Shown: positions 11,961 to 24,278 of the stretch, in pieces
Position numbering within the stretch: the first letter of the stretch is position 1
How the letters are laid out: every line of letters starts with the position of its first letter
Assembly (NCBI RefSeq): GCF_024679245.1
Contig: NC_090173.1
Location: 55,016,306-55,080,305 of the forward strand
Reading direction: 5' to 3'
Source: Pseudorasbora parva
Taxonomy: Eukaryota; Chordata; Actinopteri; Cypriniformes; Gobionidae
Length of the DNA: 64,000 nucleotides
The notes under the pieces: model-generated
Databases searched by the model: none
What the model was told of the DNA's origin: nothing
Seen by the model: only the letters and a program-made list of their open reading frames with translations
Made by a program: the position numbers and the translations under genes

Positions 11961-12840
11961 ATGCGCTTTTACTGATACGGTTTTTCAGTGTATCAAATAC
12001 ACTAGCACTGAAAACACCTGAGCAACCGCATAGCAACGCCCTGGCAACCTCCTATAACACCCTAGCAGCGCCTTAACGTCTCGTCACATTTAACATCGTT
12101 CTGCATATTTTCGCTGGTGAAATCCAATAAGGAGTTCATAGGAGTTCACATGATTTGTAACTGTAAGTACAGGGCGAAAGATTTCCCCATGAAGATTTCC
12201 CATCGACTTCACTTGGTAATGCTATTTTATGTGACTTCTTTGTGAGCTGTGCTTCATGTATCGCTAGGCTTTTGACTATACAAAAAGAGTGACATTTTGC
12301 CAATGTGACTGCACCTTTAGTAGTAAGTAATGCACTTACTACCAATGACAACATATAAGTAGCTTCCTAACAACACCATAGCATTAGTAACCATCCAGAA
12401 CTCACATGTTCAGATCATCTAAAGACCTAGTTGCCATAGTTTCCTCATGTGAACCTCCCCGTCTGTCTGTTTGGGTTTTAAATGCTCATTGGAAACATTA
12501 GCCAGAGTCTCCAACCGTTGCCAAATGCGACAGCGGCAGCGACAGCCATAAGAGACATCAGATGTGTTCCCGAGTCCAAGGTTTGAGTCAAGTACGCATG
12601 AATGCTTTGGCCTTGTGTTTTTAAGTGGTGTGGATGAGGACGTGTCCCTGAGACTGGGGCCGTTCTGAGCAGCTGCAGGTCAGGGCATGGGCTTTAATCA
12701 GGACGCGGGGCAGCAGCACCTCCACGATCTGCCCCCACAGCTCTTTGATCCCTCACTCTCATCTGATTCAATTATCCCCATCCACCTGTTAACGGCCAGG
12801 CGCCAATCACAATGGCTGGCCTCATCTGACATCTCAAAGG
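11961..12840. other. Unassigned sequence, GC-richer at the right
   Basis: 12500-12840 is less AT-rich and looks unique; it could be conserved non-coding DNA, but nothing in it is diagnostic. Confidence 0.35.
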
Positions 12841-12842
12841 GA

Positions 12843-12844
<2 letters not shown>

Positions 12845-12886
<42 letters not shown>
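12845..12886. repeat. (GT)n microsatellite
   Basis: About 21 uninterrupted GT units. The long frames across it on both strands are repeat artefacts. Confidence 0.9.
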
Positions 12887-12889
<3 letters not shown>

Positions 12890-12974
12890 ATGCATGCAGT
12901 CCAGCAGATTTAGCTGCTGTGCCCTTTTAGATCTGTTCTTTGATGTAGTGTGCAAACAGAGCCACACACACATA

Positions 12975-14133
12975 CACTCACCTAAAGGATTATTAGGAAC
13001 ACCATACTAATACTGTGTTTGACCCCCTTTCGCCTTCAGAACTGCCTTAATTCTGCGTGGCATTGATTCAACAAGGTGCTGAACGCATTCTTTAGAAATG
13101 TTGGCCCATATTGATAGGATAGCATCTTGCAGTTGATGGAGATTTGTGGGATGCACATCCAGGGCATGAAGCTCCCGTTCCACCACATCCCAAAGATGCT
13201 CTATTGGGTTGAGATCTGATGACTGTGGGGGCCATTTTAGTACAGTGAACTCATTGTGATGTTTAAGAAACCAATTTGAAATGGTTAGAGCTTTGTGGCA
13301 TTGGTGCATTATCCTGCTGGAAGCAGCCATCAGAGGATGGGTACATGGTGGTCATAAAGAGATGGACATGGTCAGAAACAATGCTCGGGTAGGCCGTGGC
13401 ATTTAAACGATGCCCAATTGGCACTAAGGGGCCTAAAGTGTGTCAAGAAAACATCCCCCACACCATTACACCACCACCACCAGCCTGCACAGTGGTAACA
13501 AGGCATGATGGATCCATGCTCTCATTCTGTTTATGCCAAATTCTGACTCTACCATCTGAATGTCTCAACAGAAATCGAGACTCATCAGACCAGGCAACAT
13601 TTGTCCAGTCTTCAACTGTCCAATTTTGGTGAGCTCAAGCAAATTGTAGCCTGGAGGCCTGCAAATTTGTTGTGGAGATGAGTGGTACTCGGTGGGGTCT
13701 TCTGCTGTTGTAGCCCATCCACCTCAAGGTTGTGCGTGTTGTGGCTTCACAAATACTTTGCTGCATACCTCGGTTGTAACGAGTGGTTATTTCAGTTAAA
13801 GTTGCTCTTCTATCAGTCTGAATCAGTCGGCCCATTCTCCTCTGACCTCTAGCGTCAACAAGCAACAAGGCAGCATACTGGATGTTTTTTTCCCTTTTCA
13901 CACCATTCTTTGTAAACCCTAGAAATGGTTGTGCGTGAAAATCCCAGTAACTGAGCAGATTTTGAAATACTCAGACCGGCCCGTCTGGCACCAACAACCA
14001 TGTCACGCTCAAAATTACTTAAATCACCTTTCACCTTTCACACCCCTAAATGCATTGAAGCAACTGCCATGTGATTGGCTGATTAGAGAATTGCATTAAT
14101 GAGAAACAGGTGTTGCTAATAATCCTTTTGATG

Positions 14134-14136
<3 letters not shown>
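12975..14136 (-). mobile_element. Tc1-like transposon, second family, inactive
   Basis: Left end CACTCACCTAAAGGATTATT (after TA) and right end ...aataatccttttgatgagtg are inverse copies. Minus-strand transposase pieces include a helix-turn-helix (LGFSRTTISRVYKEW), WTNVAWSDESRFLLRHSDG, GGGGVMVWGMFS and DLNPIEHLWDV, interrupted by stops and frame changes. It is followed directly by a TG/TA microsatellite. Confidence 0.83.

Positions 14137-14191
<55 letters not shown>
14137..14191. repeat. (TG)n(TA)n microsatellite
   Basis: Five TG units then about 22 TA units immediately after the Tc1-like right end. Confidence 0.9.
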
Positions 14192-14192
<1 letters not shown>

Positions 14193-14629
14193 CAAATTCA
14201 TCACACCTAACATTACAGATTTTCCATAATCTCCATATTAATGTAGATTAATAATGTTTTTCTCAATTTTAGCCAGTAATTATAGCCATTCAGCATTAAA
14301 GATAAAGCTATCAAAAGCTAGCAATTTTAACATAATGCTTTAAAAGCAATCTTCACATAAACCCATAAATGTCACATTGACCTGCCCTTCAATATATAAG
14401 GGCTATTTTTTTTCTTGGCCCCGTCAGACCTGTTCAGATTTGTGTTTGCCCTATCAAAATGCACAAAAAGTTATTGTTTTCATTGTTGTTGACCCATGTA
14501 ACCTTGTAAAGTAGGTCTAACAGGTTGGATATAAACAGAAGTTGAATAACGTTATCAAACACTTTACAGTCTTCCCTGCATGAATTATAAATTAAATATA
14601 GATTGATCCTTATTAAAGCCCCAAAAGTT

Positions 14630-15316
14630 ATTCAGAACCCGCCTCAAATCATCCTAGGTGGATATGAATTTTATATTGGGAGCTTTATACTGGGAGTGAA
14701 TGGCGGTCCTGGATATGAAGTCCAAAAAAGTGCATCCATGGTGCAGCAAAGTGATGAGTTTTTGTAAAAAATGTATCCATATTTAAAAGTTTATACAATA
14801 AAATATCTGGCAGACAGCCTATGCAAGTCGACTTACGCCAAGTCAAACGAATCAAACAAATACGGCTGGGCAACAAACTCAAGCTCCTTTGACATTTATC
14901 TTTAAAAAGCTTGTCTTAGTCTTTGTGACCGGTATTTTGCTTTGCTCTACTCTCTGAGCTTCCGTGATCATCAGTGTGTCAGGTCAGGGTCGGGTCACTC
15001 TTTCGCCGTAAATTGATGCGTACGGCCATCTGTTCGAAAGCTAGTTATTTTAGTTTATAAAGTTGAAAATATGCATATTTTTCTTACACAAACACCTTTA
15101 CACCTTACACAAAGGCCTTTATTAACCCCCCGGAGTCACATGGATTACTGTTACAATGGATGGATGCACTTTTTTTTACTTAAAAAAAGCCTGGAAGCTC
15201 AATGAAATTTTTAATATAACTGATTGTGTTCGTCTGAAAGAAGATAGTTATATATACCTAGGATGGCTTGAGTAAATCATAGGATAATTTCGTTTTTTGA
15301 GTGAACATTAATGAAA
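14630..15316. repeat. Foldback element of the TTCACCC group, decayed
   Basis: Left arm (tcaaatcatcctaggtggatatga) and right arm (cctaggatggcttgagtaaatcat) are inverse copies with a shared inner part (catccatggtg... / ggatggatgcac). Terminal bases are lost or mutated at both ends. Confidence 0.6.
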
Positions 15317-16305
15317 GATCACAGCAACAGGTTTATTAGGCTACTGTCACTTTAAGACCTGTCGCATCCCAAGACTTTACATTTAACTTAGTTTTCATCT
15401 AACGGTAAAATGCAAAAGATGAAGAGTGCTGAAAAAGTAATATTGCATTTTAAGGTACTAATTTGATATTTACATGCAAATGGCAACATTCATGACACTA
15501 ATGACACATTCGATTAGTGAATCATGGTACTGTTGTTTTATTGCACGCTTTAAAGTATGTGCAGCGATGTATGTTTCTGTGCATGTTTGGATCCAGTCAT
15601 CATTGCGATAAGCACATAAATAATCGTGCATTCAGCTATGTGATTGACAGCAAAAAACTGCAGTGCTTTTAAAACTGCCTTTTGATGTGTATTTTAGGCT
15701 AGAGCTTAATAGTAAGTCCAAAAGAAACCATAGAAAAAAAGAGGGTGTATGTGTTCCCAAATTCTTGTCGAGACTTTCATATAGTCATCACATCCTCCCT
15801 CTCTTCATCATTTGACTAACGGGGGATTAGTTTAATTAGTTGAGATTTGCGTTAAGCATTCATAATTAGCTCGAGAACACGTTCTTAATTTGCCCATGAA
15901 ACAAATGTGTCATGGCTGTTGAGATCAGCGACATCTAGTCAGACGCTTCTCAGCCTTTGAAGTTGTCGTTGGTGGCCTCGGCGTAGCTGATCAACGGGAA
16001 TTATCTGGGCAAAGAAAGAGATCATAAATATCAGTCAACTGGAAATGATATATAATAAATGCCCCCGACAGGCATGAGTGTGTGCCAAGTCTGCAGTTGC
16101 TTTATACTAGGAACATGGACCATGTGTTAAAGATGATGCAATGTTTCCATCACATGTATAAGAGAAGCTTTTTTATGAAGAAAAGGCTAAAGTATTTGTG
16201 CATGTGGATTTCAGAATAAGGGAGCTAGCATCGATACAGGTTAACATTTGGCTCTTGTTTAAAAATGAGGTGAGAATGATCTGAAATCTCGTTTCTCCTC
16301 CACAG
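15317..16305. other. Intron upstream of first visible cep112 exon
   Basis: Unique-looking, no repeat ends found. 15780-16030 has balanced composition and may be under constraint. A preceding exon with the correct phase (ending on two bases of a codon) was not found. Confidence 0.4.
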
Positions 16306-16387
16306 GAAGTATTTCAGCGATAAGTCACCAGCTAGACCCTTGTCCTCAAGTCCCGTCAGACACAATATCAAGGATGATGCCAAAATG
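16306..16387 (+). CDS. cep112: cep112 exon (first visible in window), partial gene
   Basis: This exon encodes 27 residues beginning KYFSDKSPARP and ending DDAKM. It follows a pyrimidine-rich acceptor (tcctccacag) and precedes a gtgagt donor. Its first base closes a codon split with an upstream exon that I could not find, so the gene's 5' part lies outside the window or unrecognised in the first 16 kb. The full set of twelve exons gives 390 codons of a Glu/Lys/Gln-rich coiled-coil protein. From memory the later exons match vertebrate CEP112 (CCDC46), about 950 residues in human, a centrosome protein also linked to male fertility in mammals. This N-terminal piece is Ser/Pro rich and probably disordered. 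The assignment here rests on the in-frame join to the following exons. Confidence 0.8.
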
Positions 16388-17123
16388 GTGAGTGTTATGA
16401 TTTCAACTCATCTCAGCTTGAACTGCCTTCAATAAAACTCTGAAACCAGCCTGACCGCAATAATACAAAGCTATAGACCTCACAGGGTTTTTTTTCTCCA
16501 CCAATTGACCACACAGAATCACCATGACCTTTCAACCTAACGCACATTCTATATCTTTGGGTTATTACCAGAATTGTTCCCATGTGTCCCAGTTTTTATC
16601 AGGTATTTGTGTTCAGACACCTTCCTGTAACGTGAGTTGTTTGCTCAACGTGAACTATCCCCTTCCCACAGTCCTATTAAGCTTCGGGAGTATCCATGTA
16701 CTTCATTAGGATTGAGCTTTATTGGACATTTCCTTGCTTCTCTTTCCTGAAGAGCCAAAGCTGAACTCAGGAAAGTGAACTTGGAACAACAGTTCCCTGG
16801 AAACTTTTTAAATTATATAGAGCTCATAAAGAGCTGGATTGTCCTGACTAAAGAGAAGCGCCTGAAAACAACGAGGGGCGGGATGTCATGTGACCCTCCG
16901 CAGGAATTTACTGCATGTGAAGGGAAAAGGAGAAATGATGTGGAACAGTCAAACATCTGGTGTGCCATGATGTCCGTGTCTAAAGCCGTCTCTCTCTCGC
17001 TTTCTTCCCTATCAAACATCTACAAGCATTTTTCATTGTAATATTGATTTAATAGTTTAACAATATTAAACATTTAAATTTGTTATCATATACATAACTA
17101 GGGTTCTGGAATCGGTTACTTAA

Positions 17124-17625
17124 AGGGATAGTTCTTACCCTCAATCTTTCCTATAGGTGTGTATGACATTCTTCTTTCAGCCGAACACAACCGGAGTTAT
17201 ATTAATAAATGCCCTGGCTCTTCCAAGCTTTATAATGGCAGTGAATGGCAGCCCAAAATGTGAAAAAAAGCATCCATCCATTATAAAAGTGCTCCACACG
17301 GCCCTGGGGGTTAATAAAGGCACTCTGAAGGTCTTGTATAAGATAAATATCCATATTTAACACTTTATAAAGTTAAATATATAACTTCTACCGGACCGCC
17401 TAAGAAGGCCTTCATTAACCCGTGGATTACCTTTATAATGGATGGATGCCCTTTTTTGGGCTTCACATTTTGGGCTGCCATTCACTGCCATTGTAAAGCT
17501 TGGAAGAGCCAGGGTATTTATTAAGATAACTCCGACTGTATTCGTCTGAAAGAAGAATGTCATATACACCTAGGATGGCTTGAGGGGGAGTAAATCATGG
17601 GATAATTTTCCTTTTCATTTCAATT
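17124..17625. mobile_element. TTAA-group foldback element in cep112 intron
   Basis: Starts AGGGATAGTTC after TTAA (17120-17123). The arms are about 200 bp: frames on opposite strands (17157-17360 +, 17357-17569 -) give almost the same peptide (MAVNGSPKCE in both), proof of the inverted duplication. The right-hand terminal bases are missing. Confidence 0.78.
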
Positions 17626-18797
17626 TTCATTCATCTTGTAGTACAATTAAAAACTTGATTCCCCTTGACGATTCCTTTGTGTGCATTTTAATATGACTTT
17701 AACCATTCATGCTCTGTTGTCTGTGTTGCACACACAGCCAAAATATCGCTCACAGAAAGCCGCCGCTCACAATGAAAACTGAATTGGGTTCTCTTCCGCG
17801 TCTTTTTGCTGCTAAACAGACAAATACACACAAAAAAATTAATATATTCTCAAAACACGTTGTTATGTCTTAAGTGAATGTAAACAGTTGATAAATAAAG
17901 CACGTGTGTATCAGTATATTGGATCTGTGCAGCTCTTAAAGTGACGGCAGCCTAATATCCCTGCTGCCGACTCTATAATAAAGTTAATCGAACAACACAA
18001 TACAAAGCTGTTCTTGACTGAATAACTTTTTGAACTATATTTGTAAAGCATATTTTTATTTATAACGTTTTGCACTGAATACGTGCAAATCTTGAAACAC
18101 TGTTTATTTAAATCGTATCTTTGTTCAGTTCTATTTATTAGTGTGATTGCTAAAGTGTTTCCTTGTCTTTAATAATGCTTGACATTTATTTTAGTTAGGC
18201 TAGTTATTTTTTTCTATGGTATTTTTAAACCATAGGCCGTTTCTTGTGTAAATGTTCTTTAGTCTGTTGATTTTTGTTCATGGTAATTGTGCTACATTTA
18301 AATCTTCTCAATAAGATTGATATCTACATTTTATTTTATTTTATTTTATTTTTACCTTATTGGTATCGGAATGAGGAATCGATACGAATCAGAATGGTTA
18401 AAATTCAAATGATACCCAACCCTAGTATATATAACACAGTTTTTAAACTAATGTTTAGCTTTTATAACATTTTTCCCCCCATTCATTTCTCTTTTGATTC
18501 ATATACTATCTTTCAGAGCTCACAATGAATAGTCAATATCTTAAAAACTGTTCTTCCAAATGATAAAAAGAGTGGATTAAAGAGGGTTTCAAAGGGCATG
18601 TTATACTATTTATGTTACTGGTTGATGAATGTGACATTACAATGTTATTATCATGATTTGGGGCTTTGTAAGGTTTCTTAATCTCTGCCCTTGTCTAGCA
18701 GGTTTAGTTCAAACCCAGTTGAATCTCAGTCAGCGCTCTCCATCCCTGGACATCATTTGCCGTCTCTCTTTGTTCCTCACTGTGTTTTTTCCTCCAG

Positions 18798-18875
18798 GCG
18801 GAGGCACACAGGAGGCCGCCCATCTCCTCTGATGATAGTGACTTTGAGGCTCGCTTCAACAGCTGGAACCTGGGG
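18798..18875 (+). CDS. cep112: cep112 exon 2 of window
   Basis: Twenty-six codons, phase 0 at both ends, with acceptor ctccag and donor gtaaag. The peptide runs AEAHRRPPISSDDSDFEARF and ends NSWNLG. It continues the low-complexity N-terminal part ahead of the coiled coil. The preceding intron (2,410 bp) carries a foldback element at 17124-17625. Confidence 0.85.
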
Positions 18876-19599
18876 GTAAAGTTGGATGTTTTTCTTTTCT
18901 TTTTTTTCCAATCTACCCATTCTTTTAAAATTCAGTTTTCCTTTACCATGTATTTCCATATATGACTTTGTTGCTATGATGACAGTAACCATTTCATGTG
19001 AGCTGAGCCAAAAAATAATTGATTTGGAGACCTTCAATGATACTTTTAGCATTGATGACAGTGGAAACACAATTTGCCTAATGGTGTGAAACAATGCTAA
19101 TTCACCAATCAGGCAAATTCAGCTGTCGTGCCACTTCAGCGTGCAGTATTTCATCAAATAAGCCTTATTCACCTGCACAGCGGTGTGCCACATGCATTTA
19201 AATGAGGTCATTGGCATTCAATTCAGTGCACACACATGCTTTGCTATGTAAATTAGGCTTATTATAGAATTTGCACCAAAATCAGCGCTATATTTGTCCC
19301 GCACCATTAGCCTTGCACTATTAAAAAAGGCCATTTGGTGAATTTTGTCCACAAGACAATAACAACAGCAGTAATTCATCAACTGATCATGAAATTATGG
19401 AGAACAGTTTCAGGTTTCAGATTCAGGTATCTGGATCACAGTGCACTGATGCTGTACAGTCTCAGTAAAGTGCACCCTTCACAACTTGCCACACACAAGC
19501 ACCCTAAGAAATCATGCATGCTCATTTTGGGGGTGCATTTGCATTATTACCTGATTTGCTTAATTCATTTGCTAAATCAACGCAGGCGGTGAGTGCAGA
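18876..19599. other. Intron sequence, nothing assigned
   Basis: Unremarkable; T-rich start, then unique-looking sequence. Confidence 0.4.
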
Positions 19600-19810
19600 T
19601 ATCGTATTTCCTGGAAAATAAGATACACACCGGTATAAATTGCATTGTTAGGAGAAAATCACAAGTCAAAACACAGATAAGTCGCATTGGTGTACGTCAC
19701 ATTTTATTATTACAGTCGAATATAATGTAAAATATTGATACGTTTACAAGCAATTATAAATCACCTCACTCCAAAAATCCTTTAAATTCAACCGGATTTA
19801 GAACCAAACA
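19600..19810. repeat. 'ataagtcgcat' hAT-like remnant
   Basis: cgtatttcctggaaaataag followed by ataagtcgcattggtgtac resembles the widespread 'gtattttccggactataagtcgc' repeat. Related pieces occur at 162-256 and 38130-38500. Confidence 0.45.
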
Positions 19811-19863
19811 GGAATGAACAATATACTGTAAGTATAACACTAACTTAAATGATTGTATTTTAT

Positions 19864-20216
19864 TATGTGACCCTGGACCCATGGTTTGTTTGGATACAAC
19901 TATTTAAAAAATCTTTTACATTTATGCATTTATATAGATGCTTTTATCCAACAACTTACAGCTAAGGATATTGAGAAAATCCCCTTTAAAGTTGTCCAAC
20001 GGAAGTCCTTAGCAATGCATATTACTATTAATAATAATACAGTTTTGATATATTTACGATAGGAAATGTACAAAATATCTTCATGGAACATGATCTCAAT
20101 ATCCTAATGATTTTTGGCATAAAAGAAAAATGAATCATTTAAACCCATACAATGTATTGTTGGCTATTGCCACAGATGTATGACGCATGACTGGTTTTGA
20201 GCTCCAGAGTCACATA
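19864..20216. mobile_element. TGTGACCCTGGACC-family inverted-repeat element, copy 1
   Basis: Starts tatgtgaccctgga and ends with the approximate inverse (ctccagagtcacata). The inside (aaagttgtccaacggaagtccttagcaatgcatattac) matches 62553-62590 of copy 2. A short piece of another repeat (tgcttttatccaacaactta) interrupts it at about 19916-19970. Confidence 0.65.
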
Positions 20217-21036
20217 TGGCAATTTTTCCTTGATGTATCAAAATTGGTATCAAATATCAGTATTTTTTAAAGGTATCATATCAAAATTAGAAATTGAATT
20301 TTCGTGACAACACTACTTTGGAATGTAAATCGCAGCATGTTTCAGATTATGGAAAAAAGCCCCACAATTTTTATATATTCCAGAAAATGACAATATCAGT
20401 GTCCATGGTTCACTTTTAGCACATCCTGGGTTTGAGTTCTTGGTTGACCCTTCAAATTAAAAAAAGCAAAAGAATCGCATTGTTTGCCGCGGATGACTAC
20501 ACCATGTGGGAGGAAAAATGTGCTGCAGTGATTGCTCAACACGTTGGCATGCTGAGTTCTTGGGTTCAAAGCGTTTGAAGCTTTATAGGACTGTTTTGGG
20601 CTCCAGATTTTCTCAATAGCCACTTCTGACTTCCCAGCAAATTGCGAAACCTTCCGAGTGCTTGTTTCATCACAAAGTTTATGCAGAAAAACAAGAGTCT
20701 GAACTTTGCTCTTATCAGAGAGTGGAGTGTCGAGATAAGTATGAGCGCTTGCGGGCGGGTTTTCAGCGGCTCCGGGCCCCTGTTCTGTGGGCACTGATGC
20801 TGGACTAATCAACAGCTGCATCATGTGTGGACGTGAAGCGCAGCACCGCCTCGCTCTGCCTGGAAACCTCTGCGATAACACGCTGCTGTCGTCCAGCGCT
20901 GTTCAGAGCAGCGTCACACTCATGCTTGAGCCCTTTTAATTGGGTCAAAGTTATTCCATTGATTCTTCATCATTCCTTCCTTGCTTTTTTCCCCCTTTTT
21001 TATGCACATTTTGCATCAAAAAATGAGTGATGGAAA
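20217..21036. other. Intron sequence with GC-rich patch
   Basis: 20700-20930 is GC-rich within an AT-rich intron and overlaps a 161-codon minus-strand frame without any known motif. A hAT-like start (tagggatgggc) appears at about 21037 with no partner. Confidence 0.4.
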
Positions 21037-21687
21037 CTAGGGATGGGCATTTTTCCAAAAAAATATTGTTTTCGAACAAACATATGATTAGGCAATATGC
21101 ACAACAAGCTTTCATGATAGCTTAAGGTTTTCTTTCAGTTCAAAGCATTAAAGGGATAGTTCACCTAAAAATGAAAATTAGCCCATGATTTACTCCCCCT
21201 CAAGCCATCCTAGATGTGACTTTCTTCTTTCAGACGGACACAATCAGAGTTTGATTGTGGCTCTTCCAAGCTTTATAATGCATTGACTTGATGGTTCGTT
21301 TTTGAAGTCCACAAAAGTGCATCTATCCATCATATAACTGCTCCACACAGCTCCGGGGGTTAATAACGGCCTTCTGAAGCGAAGTGGCGCGTTTGTATAA
21401 GAAAATTATCTACATTTAACACTTTATAGACTTTATAGAAAAAAGATCTTCTTACTTAGTATTTTTGTCTTGTTTCTAGTCTAAATATCTAAACATTCTT
21501 AAGTCAAGATGCATTTACTATATCGAACAACAAAATCTAAATGAAGTGAGTTTTTGCTTAAAACAAGCTAAATTATCTGCCAATGAGGTAAGAAACAAAA
21601 TCTTGTTTCTGATTGAAATCTTGTTTCTTGTTTCTGTCCCAAACATAAATAAGATTATTTTTATTACCGCATTGGCAGATAATTTAA

Positions 21688-22345
21688 AGGGATCCCCTGG
21701 TGTTGAGACTTGTATGGCTTAATGTAACATAAATGATGTCTCTTACTGAATTATGTAGTAGAAAACCCATGAAAGATCTACGTTATTTTAAAAATCGATT
21801 TTATATTTGGACCATGGGCGGCGCCATTTTGTTTGCGTTCTAGGTTGATGACGTAGAATGGTTGAACTCCTCAATCAGCTGGCATTACCCGTAGCTATTT
21901 TTACCACAACGCAACTCGAAAATTGTTTCAGAGTTAAACAAAACCAATGAATTCCTTTGTAATTATACTTAAAACACACTCAAACATACATGTGCACACA
22001 AACTCACCTACACAAGTCACAAACAGATCGGCGGGCACACACACCTGACAGACTGCGCTGTTTCAATCGAGATGTTGGGCTGCTCAGTCTCCACGACAGG
22101 GGCTGAATCTGAAATCGACCCTATACCCTTAAATAGGGCATTATTTGAAGGGACGGACATTTGTAGTGTTGTCCGACACCATAGTGGACATGTTCGAGTG
22201 CAGTCATTCAGTCTCACGTTCCACCGCAATAACGAGTGTACAGCCGATTTACAAACAGCTGTCCGACTTCACGGACTCAAACATACATGTGCACACAAAC
22301 TCTCTCTCTCACACAGACTCACACACACCCCAACAGATCGGCGCG

Positions 22346-22386
<41 letters not shown>

Positions 22387-23021
22387 CAACAGATCGGCGC
22401 GAACACACACACACCCCAACAGATCGGCGCGAACACACACACACACGCACGCACTGCGTGCGCGCATACATAACCCTCAATCTATTCCCTGTGTTGATAT
22501 CCTAGATAGACTGTTGATAGTAGATTAACTGTAATGCCTAATGTGACCAGCAGAGGGAAATATCTAGGTAGGACGAGGGGATAAAGTAACGTGAGGAAGA
22601 GAGGCAGGATGTTTTGGTGATGATGCATGCGATTGAGACAGAGCAGTCTGTCGCTGACCTAGGTGTGTGCGCGCCCGCCGATCTGTTTGTGACTTGTGTA
22701 GGTGAGTTTGTGTGCACATGTATGTTTGAGTGTGTTTTAAGTACAATTACAAAGCAATTCATTTGTTTTGTTTAACTCTGAAACAATTTTCGAGTTGCGT
22801 TGTGGTAAAAATAGCTACGGGTAATGCCAGCTGATTGAGGAGTTCAACCATTCTACGTCATCAACCTAGAACGCAAACAAAATGGCGCCGCCCATGGTCC
22901 AAATATAAAATCGATTTTTTAAATAACGTAGATCTTTCATGGGTTTTCTACCACATAATTCAGTAAGAGACATCATTTATGTTATATTAAGCCATACAAG
23001 TCTCAACACCATGGGATCCCT
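21688..23021. mobile_element. Inner TTAA-flanked foldback with about 360-380-bp arms
   Basis: Starts AGGGATCCCCTGGTG and ends CACCATGGGATCCCT, each flanked by TTAA (21684-21687, 23022-23025). Arms 21688-22070 and 22627-23021 are nearly identical inverse copies. The centre holds a (CA)n run and tandem 'ccaacagatcggcgcgaac' units. No transposase frame; the long frames are CA-repeat artefacts. Confidence 0.82.
22274..22456. repeat. Tandem CA-rich units inside the inner foldback
   Basis: Three copies of ccccaacagatcggcgcgaac (about 22329, 22383, 22413) separated by CA runs. The block begins with actcaaacatacatgtgcac, repeating part of the left arm (21977) in direct orientation, so a piece of the arm was duplicated into the centre and then expanded. 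Confidence 0.75.
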
Positions 23022-23242
23022 TTAACTTGTTTTAAGCAAAAAATTCACTTCATTTAGATTTTGTTCTCCAGAAAACAAGCATAAATATCTTATGTCATTT
23101 TACTTATCTAGTAAATGCATCTTGATTTAAGAATGTTTTGATATTTGGACTGGAAACAAGAAAAATAATTCTAATTAAGAAAAAAGAAGCATTTTTTTAG
23201 TCTACAAAGTTATAAATATGGATATTTTTCTTACAAAAAAAA

Positions 23243-24042
23243 GTATTTTCCCAACAGGCATTTTACTAGCCCAAGCTCTGAAACCACTGGAATCTCGAAG
23301 TTTATGAATCAAAGTCAAATCTATACTTACTTTTGTGCTCCCTAAAAAAATAGATTCGAGACTCAAACCCTTCCCATTATAAAATTAAACAATGAAAGTG
23401 GGACTTTGAAGGAGCTTGGTTATTACATTTGACATTAAATTCTAAGCCAAAAGAAGACGACCATTCTTTGCCGCAAAGTAGCATAAAAATAACGATTGCA
23501 AATAAAATAGATGTTGGGCTGGCAGTACCAACACTTCAACTTCAGATGTTCTGACCCCTCAGAGAGCTGAGAAGAACTGAGGGAGATAAGTGCTTAATTG
23601 TCTTGGAAAAAAGGACATTTTATCTAAGTGTTATTATGAGCCCACTATTTCGATGAAATTGTTTTCCTGTACAGTAAACGTCAAACTTTTGGCATCATTA
23701 TGAATAATGTTTCCGTCATGGTCCATCTTATGATGTGTTGAGACTTCTACAGTCTCATCAGAGGACAGACTCCTATTCCTTAAAGATTATGGGTTATGTT
23801 GACAAAAGACAAACTCACTATTTTTAAAAAGAGGCGGAAATGGCCTCGCTGCACACAATGCCTCTGTGGGCTTTAGGTCTGATTTCTGTAAACACAGCCA
23901 AGTGTAGAGAAGAGACTGTTTAAGTGACACTCTTTGAAGTCATTCCACATTGTTTATGACAAATAAAAGGAGGTCAGAGGTGGAGGGGACTTACCAAAAG
24001 AGGAGGAGAGTAAAGTTGTGTTGTATTGTTTTATTTTTACAG
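23243..24042. other. Intron sequence upstream of small exon
   Basis: Unique-looking sequence; no repeat boundary recognised. Confidence 0.4.
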
Positions 24043-24090
24043 ATAGAAAACCCCCGATATCTGCGTGAGAACCCCGTCCCTCTGTCTCCG
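24043..24090 (+). CDS. cep112: cep112 exon 3 of window (48-bp small exon)
   Basis: Sixteen codons (IENPRYLRENPVPLSP), phase 0 at both ends, acceptor tttttacag and donor gtaagt. The short Pro-rich peptide matches what I remember of the CEP112 family just before the coiled coil. The preceding intron is 5,167 bp and holds the triple-nested foldback at 21152-23242. Because the exon is 48 bp, skipping it would keep the frame. Confidence 0.88.
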
Positions 24091-24278
24091 GTAAGTGCTG
24101 ACGGCATTGACAATCTCCACAAGTGCATTTACAAATGAATCATTTGAATTCGAGCAGATAAAGAACAAACACCAATAACACGAACAAATAGAAATAAAAG
24201 ATCAAATCAAATCATCAGTGCATAAAGGTTTTAAGGTATTTAACAGCAGCTGATAGTTAATCGAAAGTGGTCTTTTTT

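Larger units (their letters stand above)
21430..23202. mobile_element. Middle foldback element (CTTGTTTTAAGCAAAAA type)
   Basis: Left arm 21440-21590 (cttgtttctagtctaaatat ... gagtttttgcttaaaacaag) and right arm 23026-23190 (cttgttttaagcaaaaaatt ... ggaaacaagaaaaataatt) are inverse copies. An inner stem aattatctgccaatg / cattggcagataatt sits at about 21573 and 21670. Split at TTAA by the inner element. A related end (ttctcttcttatttagtattt) recurs at 63779. Confidence 0.65.
21152..23242. mobile_element. Triple-nested foldback: outer element of the TTCACC group
   Basis: Outer left arm starts AGGGATAGTTCACC after TTAA (21148-21151) and runs to about 21430. Its counterpart is only the short stretch 23203-23242 (tataaatatggatatttttc), the rest of the right arm being lost. 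Everything between (21430-23202) is two further inverted-repeat elements, one within the other. Confidence 0.65.

Noticed and set aside
20396..20881. 161-codon minus-strand frame
   Set aside because: No domain, no splice or promoter context, and mixed low-complexity composition; probably a chance frame in a GC-rich patch.
22072..22528. Overlapping frames of 89-133 codons rich in His/Thr
   Set aside because: They run through the CA repeat and tandem units of the inner foldback element in three frames at once; this is a repeat effect.
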